Positions 9,916 through 21,493 are shown, counted from the stretch's first letter. The stretch: 64,000 bases of DNA from Procambarus clarkii (GCF_040958095.1 NC_091193.1:25875832-25939831), one strand, 5' to 3'. Notes: a model not told the origin generated them from the sequence alone. A program made the numbers and translations.

Positions 9916-11366
9916 CCACTGAATTGCGCCAACCGAGTATTTTTGGTCGGTGGGAAACTGCGCCAACCGAGAAAACACTCTGATTTTTTCGTACACATTC
10001 TAAATGTGTGAGAGGTTGGTTGTGTACGAAATGGACTCTTAGTGCCTCCAGTGAGAGGCAGCCATCTTGGAAAAAATTCCCAGAATGCCCTAGGGCTGCT
10101 GGCTGGGTTAGTACTGAGTGAGCAACCATGGGTGGCGCACGAGTCCCCTGGTTCCCAAACACCTGTCCGATGCAGTGTTGAAAGATCGCGCTCTGTCGGT
10201 GAAATTCAAACCTTATTGTTTGAAGAACATAAGGGTCATACTATTAGTGAAGCTAGACACAATAAGGACCTAACACGAAGGTCGAATGCAAGTGATACAG
10301 CACTTATGAGGACGATACAGCGAGCGTATCCAGTTGTAGCTCTGAGCGCCACCCTTGCCCACCTATGCTATCTCCAATTTATATAGATGATACATAGATG
10401 AATCATTTTCTGCAATCAGTGATGATGCATCTGATACAAGTAGCATAGATGAACAGTGTTACCAGCTTCCATGGTGGTGTTTTCCATAGATATTTTCAAG
10501 AATAGCTGAATCTCTTCTTGACTGACTTACACTCTTTGAGGCTGGCTGAATCTCTTTCAGAATGCCAGAATCTCTTCCTGTGTGGGATCTTACAAAGCGA
10601 TCTTTTCAAGACACCTTACAAATTGATCTTTTCCTATAATCTTTTCAAGACTACTTTGCACTTTATAAGCTTGGCTACATACCACCTACAGGTACCAAAG
10701 TCAAGGGTGTACGTGAGTGCGTTATTTGCAAGCATACAGAACGAAGAAACAGGAAGCGAAAATCTATCTGTACCTGGTGCAACGAGAGCGAAGTCGCGCT
10801 GTGTACCATGGACTACTTCGTTGATTATTACTCACTTCCGAAGTACTGAGTGTGTAATACAGTGTGTTACTGTGTAAATTGTGTGTGAAACTGTACATAT
10901 TGTAATTTTAGTGAATTTTTAACAAGTAATATTGTGACAATAAACATTTATTGTGGACACATTACTGACACATGTATCAGTTTCATGGAACATTACGAAC
11001 GTTCTACTGTATACATATTGTAGAGGACACAAATATGCATCATATATGATAAAAAAAAACAAATAAAACTGCATTAGAAATACATAGAACAAATAATTGA
11101 AAATATATTTGTGGCAACACCCGGTGCTTGAATGGGCCGCGCGACTGTGTCTGGGCATGTCACGCACGGGCGACCAGCCCCTGATGACATCACAGCACTT
11201 CTTGTCCACATCCCCACAGCCAAAGTAAGTGGAATTTGGTATTTATATTTCCATAAACATGTTCAGGGAAGGGAATTTATCATTTTACGAAGAAAAAAAA
11301 TTTGGGGGGAACTTGATTTCATGTGCACAGGGGGAATTTCACAATAAACTCGGCGCATCACAGTGG
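9916..11366 (+). mobile_element. piggyBac-like element (CCACTG family), internally deleted
   Basis: Bounded by TTAA at 9912-9915 and 11367-11370. Left end CCACTGAATTGCGCC and right end (complement) CCACTGTGATGCGCC agree at 12 of 15 bases. Inside the left end, TGCGCCAACCGAG is repeated twice about 40 bp apart. Near the right it retains a cysteine-rich piggyBac C terminus (10691-10849). The catalytic core is gone, so it can only move if a transposase is supplied elsewhere. Left ends of relatives lie at 42408 and 63812. Confidence 0.8.
10691..10849 (+). pseudogene. piggyBac transposase C-terminal cysteine-rich domain, remnant
   Basis: Frame 10691-10849 reads GTKVKGVRECVICKHTERR, then CTWCNESEVALC and YFVDYYSLPKY with TGA at 10847. 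The paired C-x2-C motifs and the YSLPKY-like end match the DNA-binding C terminus of piggyBac transposases. Sequence upstream (10180-10690) has no long matching frame, so this is a surviving end of a deleted gene. The frame here differs from the longer open frame that overlaps it. Confidence 0.7.
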
Positions 11367-11385
11367 TTAAGATCAGGAAGAGATA

Positions 11386-12215
11386 AAAATTAAAAAAATG
11401 GAAACCATATAAAATGGAATCAAATCACAGTATAGGATGAAAAAGCAATGTAAAGGATCTAGTAGTAATCATGTCAGAAGACCTTACCTTTACAGAACAC
11501 CATACAGTAGCTGTCACGACTGCAAGAAAAATGACAGGCTGGATAACAAGGACCTTCCAAACACGGGATGCCATACCAATGATGGTACTATTTAAGACAC
11601 TAGAGCTCTCTAGGGTGGAATATTGTTGCACTCTAACAGCCCCATTCCAAAGCCGGAGAAATTGATGACCTATAAAGCGTATATAGATCCTTTACTGCTA
11701 GAATCCACTCTATAAGTGGATTTCTTATTTATTGGGACCGACTAAGCATTCTAAATCTGTATTCCCTAAAGCACAGGTGAGAGAGATACATAATAATCTA
11801 CACGTGGAAGATATTAGAAGGACTGGTTCCAAATCTAACACAGAAATAACATCACAAGAGACCAGTAGGCATGTGCAAAATACCCCCCCATTGAAAAGCA
11901 GAGGTGCAATAGGTACGCTAAGGGAGAACTCTATCAACATCAGGGGCCCCGAGACTTTCCAACAATCTCCCGCTATACATAAGGAGCAAACTGGCCGGCC
12001 TCTCACAGTGTACAAGAGAGAACTCGACAAACACCTCGAAGGAATACCTGATCAACCAGGCTGTGATTCATACATCAGGCTGTGTGCAGCCGTGTCAAAC
12101 AGCCTGGTTGACCAGACGACTAATGGGGAGGCCTGGTCTCCAGAAGACCTGGCTGTGGGGCTGTTGATCCCAGAAAGCTACACAAGGTTACCACAAGGTA
12201 TGTGGGGGAAGATAA
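11386..12215 (+). mobile_element. LINE pseudogene, C-terminal half
   Basis: Broken frames give EDLTFTEHHTVAVTTARKM, GWITRTFQTRDAIPMMVLFK, VEYCCTL, then YKRELDKHLEGIPDQPGCDS and NSLVDQTTNGEA. These are the regions after the reverse transcriptase core in CR1/L2-type elements. It has frameshifts and a stop at 11664. Confidence 0.7.
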
Positions 12216-12559
12216 ATGAAACAGAGTCTGTACCATTTTCTCTGCTTACATGAGAAGAGGGCAATGACCTCAGTGGAAGAGGAAATTAAGTCAGAGAAGG
12301 CTGTGCAATTGCAACATGTGCAGGAGGATTCAGTGATTTGCTCCACAGCCTCGCGTAGTGACCCAAGAAGACAACATCCATAAGCACAAGAAGGTAATGA
12401 TTGTTATAGTCAACCTCCTGTCGTCAAATCAGTCCCAATCTCGATGAAGGGATCGGTGACCAATGACATTTTGTACCTAGTGCTAACGTGCAGGCGGCTG
12501 AGCACATTATGACATAAAGTCAAGGCATTGTGACTAGTGATGTTGAGCATCATAACCCA

Positions 12560-13145
12560 GCGGAAGAGGCAACCAGTGACGATTTTGCACCGAAGGTCAG
12601 TGAAGGTCACTGAAATAGAGGGAATACAGAGAACATATACAGCACACATAGATGTGATAAAGCACCTAAATTATTGGGATCGTCTCGAAGCCCTCCAAAT
12701 GAACTCGCTAGAAAGAAGACGAGAGAGATATCAAATAATATACACGTGGAAGATACTGGAGGGCCAAGTACCAAATCTACACAGTAAAATAACAACGTAC
12801 TGGAGTGAACGATATGGAAGAAAATGCAAAATAGAACCAGAGAAGAGCAGGGGTGCCATAGGCACAATCAGAGAGAACTGTATAAACATCAGAGGTCATG
12901 GTTGTTCAACACCCTCCCAGCGAGCATAAGAAATATTGCTGGAACAACCGTGGACATCTTCAAGAGGAAACTAGATTGTTTCCTCCAAAGAGTGCATGAC
13001 CAACCGGGCTGTGATGGATATGTGGGCCTGCATGCCGCTCCAAGCAACAGCCTAGTGGACCAAACTCTCACAAGTCAAGCCTGGCCTCGGGCCGGGCTTG
13101 GGGAGTAGAAGAACTCCCAGAACCCCATCAACCAGGTATCAACCA
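12560..13145 (+). mobile_element. LINE pseudogene, second C-terminal copy
   Basis: Frames at 12537-12929 and 12824-13108 overlap by a frameshift. They encode EGIQRTYTAHIDVIKHLNYW, DRLEALQMNSLERRRERYQI and GTTVDIFKRKLDCFLQRVHD QPGCDGYVG (in two parts). Same family as the LINE at 30076 and the tail at 35821, with the same orientation as the copy just before. Confidence 0.75.
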
Positions 13146-14219
13146 GGTAACCAGAAAGTGAAAGTTACCTGTTGAACTGAAAAACTGTGGTGAGAGTAAG
13201 GACAGTGCAAGAGCTGAAATATCAACCAGTGCCCAGTGACAGTGGTAATGAAGGCTCTCTCTCGTGGTGTCAGTCTAGCAGTGGTGAAGCACTGCCGCAA
13301 AGCTGCACAGAGTCAAGTTGGCCACAGCGGCAGCCCGTCCAGAGACAGCTCAGCTAACGAGACGGTCCTAGGGATTCCTGGATCTCATTCACCCTTGACC
13401 CCTAACGAGGGAGCCCAGTGCAGAGGAATCTCATTGGAAGGTATCTTGGGTGGAGAAGTTAATTAAGGTTCACCGAGCTAGCCTATTACTAGAAGGTAGG
13501 TGGGTGCTTATGACATTATAATTCATCCAGTGAGGGAGTGACGTCGACGGAGACAGAAGCTGAAACATAGTGACGGCCAGAGCAACGAGAAACTCTATGC
13601 CTCAGCTGGCAGTCAGCTGTCTTAGCTTAGTAAAAATCCATCCCAATTTCCCTTGAGGTTAGACATTCCTTAGGGAACTAGTAGGATTCATTATTATTTG
13701 TATTGGTATTAGGATGCACTCTGATTGATTAATGCTAATGTGTGTGGTTTACCGATATTATGACAATATTCAAATTGGTGTTGTAGCAGTGACAATTATA
13801 AATTGTGCTGACTGTTTCTTAAAGAATTTAAGGTAGTAATTCAGATTCAGACTCCTGGTTCAACCATGATGACGAGCTGACGTCTGGAGGATCACATTCC
13901 GTTTCAAGATTTTACCCTTAGGTTTTTGATACTGCCATCTGGTATTCCTATTCAACAGTCTGGATTGTTACAACGCTTGGCTCACATATTGCCTGGGGAT
14001 CACAGGAAAATTGATAGATTTGGAAAATTTTCTGGCTGGTTCTTTGGGCAGGGTGATGCTGTCCGGCGCCGGTTTGGTTGAGAGGTGCCGGGAATTAGCG
14101 GATCTTGTCGGACTCCTGGAGTGCCCTCAAATGTGGTGGCTTCTGCTGTGCCAGAGGGCACTGGAAGATTTTTTGTGTTTTAGTAGGGGGCTGAGTTTTT
14201 GCTTTGCTACCGCCTGACC
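13146..14219. other. Unassigned intron sequence
   Basis: Within FAM32A intron 2. Only short open frames; no family recognised. Base composition is more G/C-rich than the flanking A/T-rich transposons, so it may be an old element. Confidence 0.3.
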
Positions 14220-14223
14220 TTAA

Positions 14224-15778
14224 CCCTTAAACTGCGCATGGCGTATATATACGCCATGAGTAACATGTCCCAAGGTGCGCATGGTGTATATATACACCAT
14301 AGGGTGCCAGGCACGATTCAAATGGCCCACGGCTACACGGGGTTCACATTAGCTTCCTCAGGGCTCTTGTAAACAGACGCAATTTTTTTTTTTAAATCGT
14401 GGGCAATATTCTCCGGTGTGAGAGCCACAGTATTGTTGGAGCAACCAAGGCTGGCGCACGCAGCATGAGCGAACAGCATTGCTGTTCAGCTTGTGACCAC
14501 AGCACCGCCGAAATATGTAAAAATAAATATATAACTGCTAGTATTTAGCGATGACAATATTACAGAGGACCCCTGACTGTGATAAAAATGACCAGGATTG
14601 TGATAATTAGCGCTGTGAGAGGAGTGATGCTGAGGGACGGAGGGAGACAGCATAGTTTACTGTGTGCCCACCTGTTATTGTCTGCATTCACCATACCAGC
14701 TCAGTGGTTCTCTATGGTGAACACAAATATAGATACTTATTACACTAATACACACATTAATTATAACAGCAAAAGGATTATTTTGGGAGGCGCCATTTGG
14801 GTGACGGAGATGGCGTCGTCTGCATGACTTGTCTGGCTGTGTAGAAGGTGGCCACTATGCTCTTTGGGCACTCTGCAAGCTTAGGTGTACAATTACAGTG
14901 CATACAACATGTAGATACTTATATATAATATGTGTATATAGTGTAATAACACTGCAAACAGTATTGTTGGGGGAGAAAGTTTAGTGCGTGTGACCTTGAA
15001 TGTGTGAGGGAGCCGCCAGCTGACTGTGTGTAGCGTCAACTCTTCATGCCTGAACTAGCTATATCAGCTTAGTTGTACACTTGTGTTGAACAAAACATGT
15101 AGATACTTATATATAACGTCTGTATATTGTGAATAAAGTATAAAACAGGATGGTGGGAGGAGAAAGTGGGCGAGTGAGGCATTGTTGAGGGAGTGGCAAC
15201 AAGTGGCTGGCTGGTGTGTGGCAGTCACTCCTCATTGCTTTTCGACTCACAATACCAACTTAGTGGTTTGTTATGGTGAACAAAACATGCAGATACTTAT
15301 ATATAACCTGTATATAGAGTGTAATAACAGCAAAAGTATTTGTTTATTGTTTTATGAACATAATAAAAGAATCGCTAATATGCACACCATACTTTTGTGT
15401 ATAGCGATGATTCACCCCTTTTATTATATAAATATATCACACTACACACTACTGAATAATATTACTGCAAAAAATAACTTAAGAAAAAATTAATCAAAGA
15501 CATTGAAATAATTAGGTGATAATATCTTTGTGGCAACTCACCTGTCAGCTTGGGTGACGCTGACCGGCTCTGACGACCGCTCTGTCAACATCCACATTTT
15601 GCCAGACTTCCTCTGTCTATTGTGTCCAAAATATGTCGCCTACAATTTCTATTTGTTATTTTTCCTGTGCTCAGGGAACACAAATTAACATTTTTTAAAG
15701 ACAAAGTAATTTTTTAGAATTTTTTTTTATTGCACACAGCGGTGTAAATCTCCTCAGGACTCCTTAACAGCTTAAGGG
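14224..15778 (+). mobile_element. piggyBac-like MITE (CCCTTAA family), copy 1
   Basis: TTAA at 14220-14223 and 15779-15782; ends CCCTTAAACTGC and (complement) CCCTTAAGCTGT. Just inside the left end are two perfect 20-bp palindromes (14238-14257 and 14281-14300), each preceded by GCGC. The middle holds four diverged tandem repeats of about 181-190 bp marked by TATGGTGAACAAAACAT and GTAGATACTTATATATAA (near 14731, 14912, 15101, 15291). No transposase frame; non-autonomous. Confidence 0.85.
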
Positions 15779-15782
15779 TTAA

Positions 15783-16050
15783 AAGGCGCCTGACAGCTGA
15801 GTGGACAGCACTTCGGATTCGTAGTCCTGAGGTTCTGGGTTCGATCCCCGAGTGGAGGCGGAGACAAATGGGCAAAAAGTTTCTTTCACCCTGATGCCCC
15901 CTGTTACCTAGCAGTAAATTAGGTACCTTGGGGTTAGACAGCTTCTATGGGCTGCTTCCTGGGGGTGTGTAACAAAAAGGTGGCCTGGTCAAGGACCGGG
16001 CCACGGGGATGCTAAGCCCCAAAATCATCTTGAGATAACCTCAAGATAAC
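15783..16050 (+). mobile_element. tRNA-derived SINE, family 1, copy C
   Basis: Starts directly at the TTAA of the preceding element. Head GGCGCCTGACAGCTGAGTGG, B-box GGTTCGATCCC, anticodon loop reading CGT. Body with GTGTAACAAAAAGGTGGCC and a doubled AAGATAACC tail. Confidence 0.85.
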
Positions 16051-16210
16051 CCAGTGTTCTCTGTATGGGGTGGGGCCGGTGCTTGCCTCCCTGAGAGACT
16101 CTTGAGACTCCCCAATCATCTGTGCATCAGTGTTTATTTCTCACACGGTGCATTTGTTTCAGCCAACATGCGTTATTCATTTAGCTATAATGTTTGCAAT
16201 TTACCCTTAA

Positions 16211-17976
16211 CCCTTAAACTGCGCATATGACGTGTTGAGTAACTTACCGAAAAAGTGTGCATCACGTCATATGACGTGTTGGAGTACTACACAACATTTA
16301 AACTGCCTGCGGATACACGGGGTTCACCACACCTTCATCAGGGCTCTTGTAAACAGACGCCATTTTAAAAAAAACTGTGGGCCAAACTCCCGGGTGTTAG
16401 GGGCCTCAGTATTGAGTGAGCTACCAAGCCTGATGCACACAGCATGAGCTAACAGCACTGCTGTTCAGCTTGTGACCACAGCATCGCCTAAAAATGCCAT
16501 AATATACTTGTTCATGCTATTATGTAGCGATGATATTATTACAGAAGACCTCTGACTGATAAAACTGACCAGGGTTCTGATAATAGCAGGATTGTGGTGA
16601 TATTTATCGCTGTGCGCCATGGAGGGAAGGAGTAATGCTGTGGGAGGGAGGGTGGTGGCGATGTCTTCTGACTGTGTGTGGCCACCTTTTATTGACTGCA
16701 CTCACCATACCAGCTTAGTGGTTCGCTATGGTGAACACAAATGTAGATACTTATATATAACGTGTGTATAGAGGGTATAAACAGCAAGAGGAGTAGGTTG
16801 GGAGCCGCCATTTTGATGAGAGCGGTGGCGTCGTCTGCACGACGCCACCGTGCAGATGACGGTGTTGTTTACTGGTTACCACGATGGTCTTTGGGCACCA
16901 TACCAGTTTACTTGTACAAGTATGGTGAATAAAACAGGTAGATATTTATATATAATGTGTGTATATAGCGTAATAACACCACAAACAGTATTGTTGGAGG
17001 AGAAATATTAGTGCGTCTGGTCTTGAGGGCGGCAGCCATCAGCTGACTGTGTGAGGTCCTACGTCTTTGTGCCTTTACTCACCATACAAGCTTAGATGTA
17101 CAGTTATGGTGAACAAAACATGTAAATACTTATATATAACGTCTGTATTTAAAAGGAAAAACAGTATGGTGGGTGGAGAATGGTGGCAAGTCAGGTGAGG
17201 TGAGGGAGGGAGGGAGTGGCAGCCAGTGGCGGGCTGCCACTGCCTGCCACTGCCACTGCCACTCAGCATACCAACTTAGTGGCTCGTTATGGTGAACACG
17301 AATGTAGATACTTATATATAGCGTCTGTATATAGTGAATAAAAACAAAAACAGTATTGTGGGAGGAGAATGTGGGTGAGTCAGGTGACTTGAGGGAGGGC
17401 GTGAGTGGCTGGCTGGTACACGGCGGTCACTCCTCGTTACTTTTTGACTCATAATAGCAACTTAGTGGTTCGTTATGGTGAACAAAACATGCAGATACTT
17501 ATATATAACCTGTGTATATAGTGTAATAACCGACAAAGTATTTGTTCACTGATTGATGAACATACTTGAAACAACAATATGCACACCATATTTTTGAGTA
17601 CAGCGATGATTCACTCATTTTATTATATAAATATATCAAACTACACACTATTGAATAATATTACAGCAAAAAAACTATGAAAAATCAATCAGAGACATTG
17701 AAATAATTAGGTAATTATCTCTTTGTGGGAACTCCGGCCTGACAGCTGGCGAGCAACAGACCGCCTGGGACGCACGCTGAGTCAGCGCCTGTTTTTTGCC
17801 AGACTTTCCTGCCCTATAGCAGGGAATATATGCCACTTACGATTTTTGTATTATTTTTCCCATGATCAGTGAACACAAATTAACAGATTAGCAAGTTTTT
17901 TTTTTTTTGTTGTTTTTTTCAAAATTACATGCGCCTGTGGGGAACAAAGGATATTATACTTCTAGCATGTTAAGGG
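16211..17976 (+). mobile_element. piggyBac-like MITE (CCCTTAA family), copy 2
   Basis: TTAA at 16207-16210 and 17977-17980; ends CCCTTAAACTGCGC and (complement) CCCTTAACATGCT. The left subterminal boxes carry CACGTCATATGACGTG (16263-16278, perfect palindrome) instead of the TATATA palindromes of copy 1. Five internal repeats at about 182-195 bp spacing (near 16745, 16940, 17124, 17306, 17493). A 10-bp stem GTGGCGTCGT/ACGACGCCAC lies at 16825-16848. No coding frame. Confidence 0.85.
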
Positions 17977-18470
17977 TTAAAGGTACGCTTGGCGCATCCG
18001 ATCCTTCGATCATCATCACCCCTAAATCAACAACAACATAACTTAGATTCAAGGCCTCGTGATTTCCATAAAGATTAACGATTATGTGTTATAGTGGTGT
18101 ATACAGGGATACTCCATAGTAATGTAGACTGAATTAATTGAAGCCAAGAGTGGCATATTCATAATAATTAGTGTACGAGGCTAGTGTTGTCAATGCTTTA
18201 CATATGTTTATTCATTTTGGTTTAGTAAATTTAATTATTTTATACTGTGTACCTTATACTACCCGCCATGCTACCTCATACACAGGTTAAGTAAATCAAG
18301 GCATTTAACAATAATAATTATATGCACTGTGTATTTATGGAAAGTACATACTGTACATATAAAATGAGTTACAAGAAGAACGTTGGATTTCTAGATAGAG
18401 CAAGTATATACTGTGCCTAAAGCCACTAATGTGCATAGCATTTACTGAATACTGAGCCAAATTGGAAATA
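17977..18470. other. Unassigned spacer
   Basis: A/T-rich. 18412-18440 carries an inverted copy of the dispersed tail module (CCTAAAGCCACTAATGTGCA). Nothing else recognised. Confidence 0.35.
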
Positions 18471-20183
18471 CAGTGGGGGCTCGATTTACGATGGTAATCC
18501 GTTCCCAGAGACGGATCATAAGTCGAAATATCGTAAGTCGAAGCAATTTTCCCATAAGAAATAAAGGGAATTGAATTAATCCGTTCCCCCACCCTCCAAA
18601 ATATTAACTTACAAATACATTTTATACTGAATACAATTTTTTTCTCTAACTACAATACAGTACATATGTTTATCTTACCTTTATGGGGGACTCATGATGC
18701 GTATGGAAGATGGTGAGAAGGGGGGGAGGAGAGGTGTTACTGTTTGGAAGAGGAGTCCCCTTCCATTATAACATCAGGCAGTGAGGACTTCTCTGGGGTA
18801 CACGCTCTGGCACGTTTTGCCTGCATACCACTAGGACCTGCTTCTGGCTCTCTGCTTGATTTTCTCACTAGAAATCGTTCCATTGAAGATTGTTTTTCCC
18901 TTGTGAAGGTAAAGCTTTGGTGTTCGGCTGTTTCAATAGCTAGGGGCAGGGCCTCGTCACATAACAAAAAAAAAAAAGAAGATCGTTTGCCCTTTTGTCT
19001 GTGGTAAGGTAATGGAAAGACACACAAAACACAAAGTATAAAAATGAAATTTTAATTACTCTAGAAAACAAGATATGAATAAAGACAATCTCTTGGCTTA
19101 CGTAAAATTCATAACAAGTCAACAAACAAAACAACATGAATAATTAATGGCAGTAAAAATTTACTCTAAGACAATAAAGTGCAGGTAATAGTGATAGTAA
19201 TATAAATCAAATCAGGTGCTGAGAATACTGGCTTCAAGCTGCCACCTCCCTTAGTACACGACAGCCAGAGCTTTGTCTACTATAGAGAGATGTCAACTCC
19301 AAGGAGCACAGGGATATTCTGAGGAGTACTGCGTGCTGCTGGCCCAGACGTCGACTCGGGTAGTGGCGTGTGTGCAGGTGCGGCGACACACCAGCCAATC
19401 AGGAACAGGCAGGCGGAGAATGGGTAGTTTGCTGGTTTGACGGCGGGCGGGAGCCAGTGTGTCTGGTGGTGCAAGGTACGCTTTGCTTCCTGGGAAAAAC
19501 GTTTGGCGATACTGGTGGACGTATCTTCAATATAGTATCTTGTACTTGAATGACGTAAATTGTGTAGGGAAGAGCAGGCTCAATCTCTCTTGAAAGAGAT
19601 TATCGTCACACCCTTCTTTCCAACACTTGTCTGTAGTGATGCATCACATTGTCATTAAAAAGGTCAATGCAACGGGCTGTTACAGCTTTATCTGGATGAT
19701 TCTTTTCAGCAAAACTTTGCTGTCCTTCCCATACTGCACACATTTTCTTAATTAATGAGGAAAGGACAACCTCTAATGCTGCCGCCGCCGCCTCTGAAGA
19801 TTTATTGTACTGCCTAGCTAGTTCAACAACTCTAGTACCATTTTCATGTTTACATATGACCTCTTGTTTTTCCTCTATGGTCATTCTTACTTGTCTTTTC
19901 ATATGTTGAACCTTACCACTGACTTTCTAGGGACCCATGGCATAATATATAATAATCAGTTTTATGTTCAAAACAAAAAAATCACCACAAAAACTAAATT
20001 TCTTATTGGAGTGATCATCACTAAGCGGGCAGCTCTAGTAAACTAAGGCAGGTCAGCCTGCGTGACCAGGAACCACAAGCTCGGTCGACCCAAATGTGTA
20101 CCAACAAATATCATAAGTCGAGTCACATTTTTCGATCAAATTTACATTGTTACTCAAATTTATCGTAAGTCGAGGTGCCACTG
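18471..20183 (-). mobile_element. Tigger-like transposon, full length between TIRs but internally deleted
   Basis: TA followed by CAGTGGGGGCTCGATTTACG at the left and ...CGTAAGTCGAGGTGCCACTG followed by TA at the right (20184-20185). The minus strand encodes an N-terminal helix-turn-helix (MTIEEKQEVICKHENGTRVV, ELARQYNKSS; 19902-19810), a late segment (DLFNDNVMHHYRQVLERR), then, after a solo LTR insertion, the acidic tail SREPEAGPSGMQ...VIMEGDSSSKQ. The DDE core is deleted. Insertion site is FAM32A intron 2. Confidence 0.85.
18995..19610 (-). mobile_element. Solo LTR inserted in the Tigger element
   Basis: On the minus strand it starts TGTGACGATAATCTC and ends CCACAGACAA. The 5-bp sequence CCCTT flanks both sides (18990-18994, 19611-19615), a target-site duplication. 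It has a GC-rich first half, a mid-element CTCTATAGTAG region and an A/T-rich end. No gag or pol is adjacent, so it is an LTR-LTR recombination product. Ty3/gypsy is likely but not proven. Confidence 0.75.
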
Positions 20184-20185
20184 TA

Positions 20186-20680
20186 TTAGAACACTGCTGA
20201 GAGATTATATACGTACGAGTTGACAAGAGTGAGGGGGGACTAGGCTAATAATAAGGACGGAGGTGGTCGTCGAGGCAACATTCTTTCAGGTAGTCTCAGT
20301 TCCGTACGCAGGCCAAGTTGTAGACCAGGAACCAGCAACGGTCCCTGGTCTACAATTGCAGTCTACAGTCTACAGTGTTGACAGTGTTACCAAAAGAGAC
20401 GTGAGGTCAAGTGATTTTGGGGTAGCCTAGCCTCTCTAGTTTGTTTGGCAGTTGCTTTGAGGGCAGCTAGTGAGTCTATTCTGTAACACTGGGTGAGGTG
20501 GTGTGTGCCTCATCAGAGAAGTACTAGAGGCATAATCTGCTGCGAGGCATCCACAGTTATACATGCCCCATCACACTTCTCACTCTACTCTGCCACCCTC
20601 CAAGGGCAGTGAGTGGCTCTGGTAGTCCTCGGGGAACATGCTAGAAGCCCTGTGGTCTTTATGCGACATAGGGGAAAGTG
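20186..20680. other. Unassigned intron sequence
   Basis: No gene seen. Contains a direct repeat around GACCAGGAACCAGCAACGGT / GGTCTACAATTGCAGTCTAC. Nothing recognised. Confidence 0.3.
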
Positions 20681-20995
20681 TGGCTTGAATGGAGTCCTCA
20701 ATGTGGGCAAGGAAGCCATCTGAGAATAGATTCTGCAACACCCTCCATCAGAACACAAGCAGTCAATAAATGGAAGAATATTCGAGATTGGAACCGAGTC
20801 ATCAGGAAGCTTCATCCAGAAAGTAGAAGTGGAGAGAGAAGAAAGAAACATGAGGAAGAGAAAAAGACAAAATTAACAAAGAAGGCTGCAGGAGCTCAAA
20901 GCTCTAAAAGGACAGATAAATTGCCATCCTATCGAGGATTACACTCTGGTAGCCACCCACCAAGCCCCCTCAAGCTGACAACGGTTAGACATTAA
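20681..20995 (+). other. Unrecognised basic open frame inside FAM32A intron 2
   Basis: Open from an ATG at 20678 for 105 codons. The central part, SIRTQAVNKWKNIRDWNRVI then RKLHPESRSGERRKKHEEEK, is rich in Lys, Arg and Glu and predicted helical; the end is SGSHPPSPLKLTTVRH. It is on the same strand as FAM32A. It could be a retrocopy, a repeat fragment or an unannotated exon. I do not recognise a family. Confidence 0.3.
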
Positions 20996-21294
20996 AGGGG
21001 AGAAGTGGTCACAAGGCATAGGTTCTTCTATCTTATTAGATATATTTAATTATGTTATTTGGTGTGAGCAATGCATGCACTAGTGGTTGTAAATATTTCC
21101 ATACAAATGTATTTTTAGTGGATGTTCACTTGTCTGTTTGTATTAGGCCAGGCTATTTAAAGTTAGAATAGATGCTCTCGTGCTTTTTAAACTTACATTG
21201 GCATGTCTATAACGTCTAAGTTTTATTTTTACTGTCATATTTGTGACACTATATTTTAAAGCAGTATATTACTTAAAAAACAATTTCTTTATAG

Positions 21295-21417
21295 GAAGCT
21301 GATCGGATTTTGAAAAAGGCAAGCAAGACTCACAAAGAAAAGGTAGAAGACTTCAATCGTCACTTGGACTCCCTCACAGAACACTTTGATATCCCTAAAG
21401 TGTCATGGACTAAGTGA
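21295..21417 (+). CDS. FAM32A: FAM32A exon 3 (conserved C terminus, stop)
   Basis: Encodes the most conserved part: EADRILKKASKTHKEKVEDF, then NRHLDSLTEHFDIPKVSWTK and TGA at 21415. The final IPKVSWTK is essentially identical to the human tail, which reaches the spliceosome active site near the 3' splice site. The acceptor is TTTCTTTATAG. The exon is separated from exon 2 by 13.6 kb of repeats, so automatic gene models may lose it. Confidence 0.96.
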   Translation, partial: EADRILKKASKTHKEKVEDFNRHLDSLTEHFDIPKVSWTK

Positions 21418-21493
21418 AGCATACATGTCTATTTGGTTTCACATAGTGTGATATTTAGTATAAGGTTTATTTTAAGTTCTTCTCTATTTGTCA

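Larger units (their letters stand above)
4680..21417 (+). other. FAM32A: FAM32A gene, coding span (3 exons)
   Basis: Split gene for a FAM32A homologue. Exons 4680-4753, 7542-7686 and 21295-21417 join to a 113-residue protein, close to the 112 residues of the human protein. Introns have GT...AG ends (GTAAGT donor at 4754, GTAAGA donor at 7687, acceptors TTTCAG and TTATAG). The first intron (about 2.8 kb) is phase 2 and the second (13.6 kb) is phase 0. FAM32A is a nuclear protein that binds the C* spliceosome and promotes exon ligation; this role is known from the human protein, not visible here. Intron 2 holds SINEs, LINE pseudogenes, piggyBac-like and Tigger elements and a solo LTR. The gene converges with UBE2D further right. 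Confidence 0.95.
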
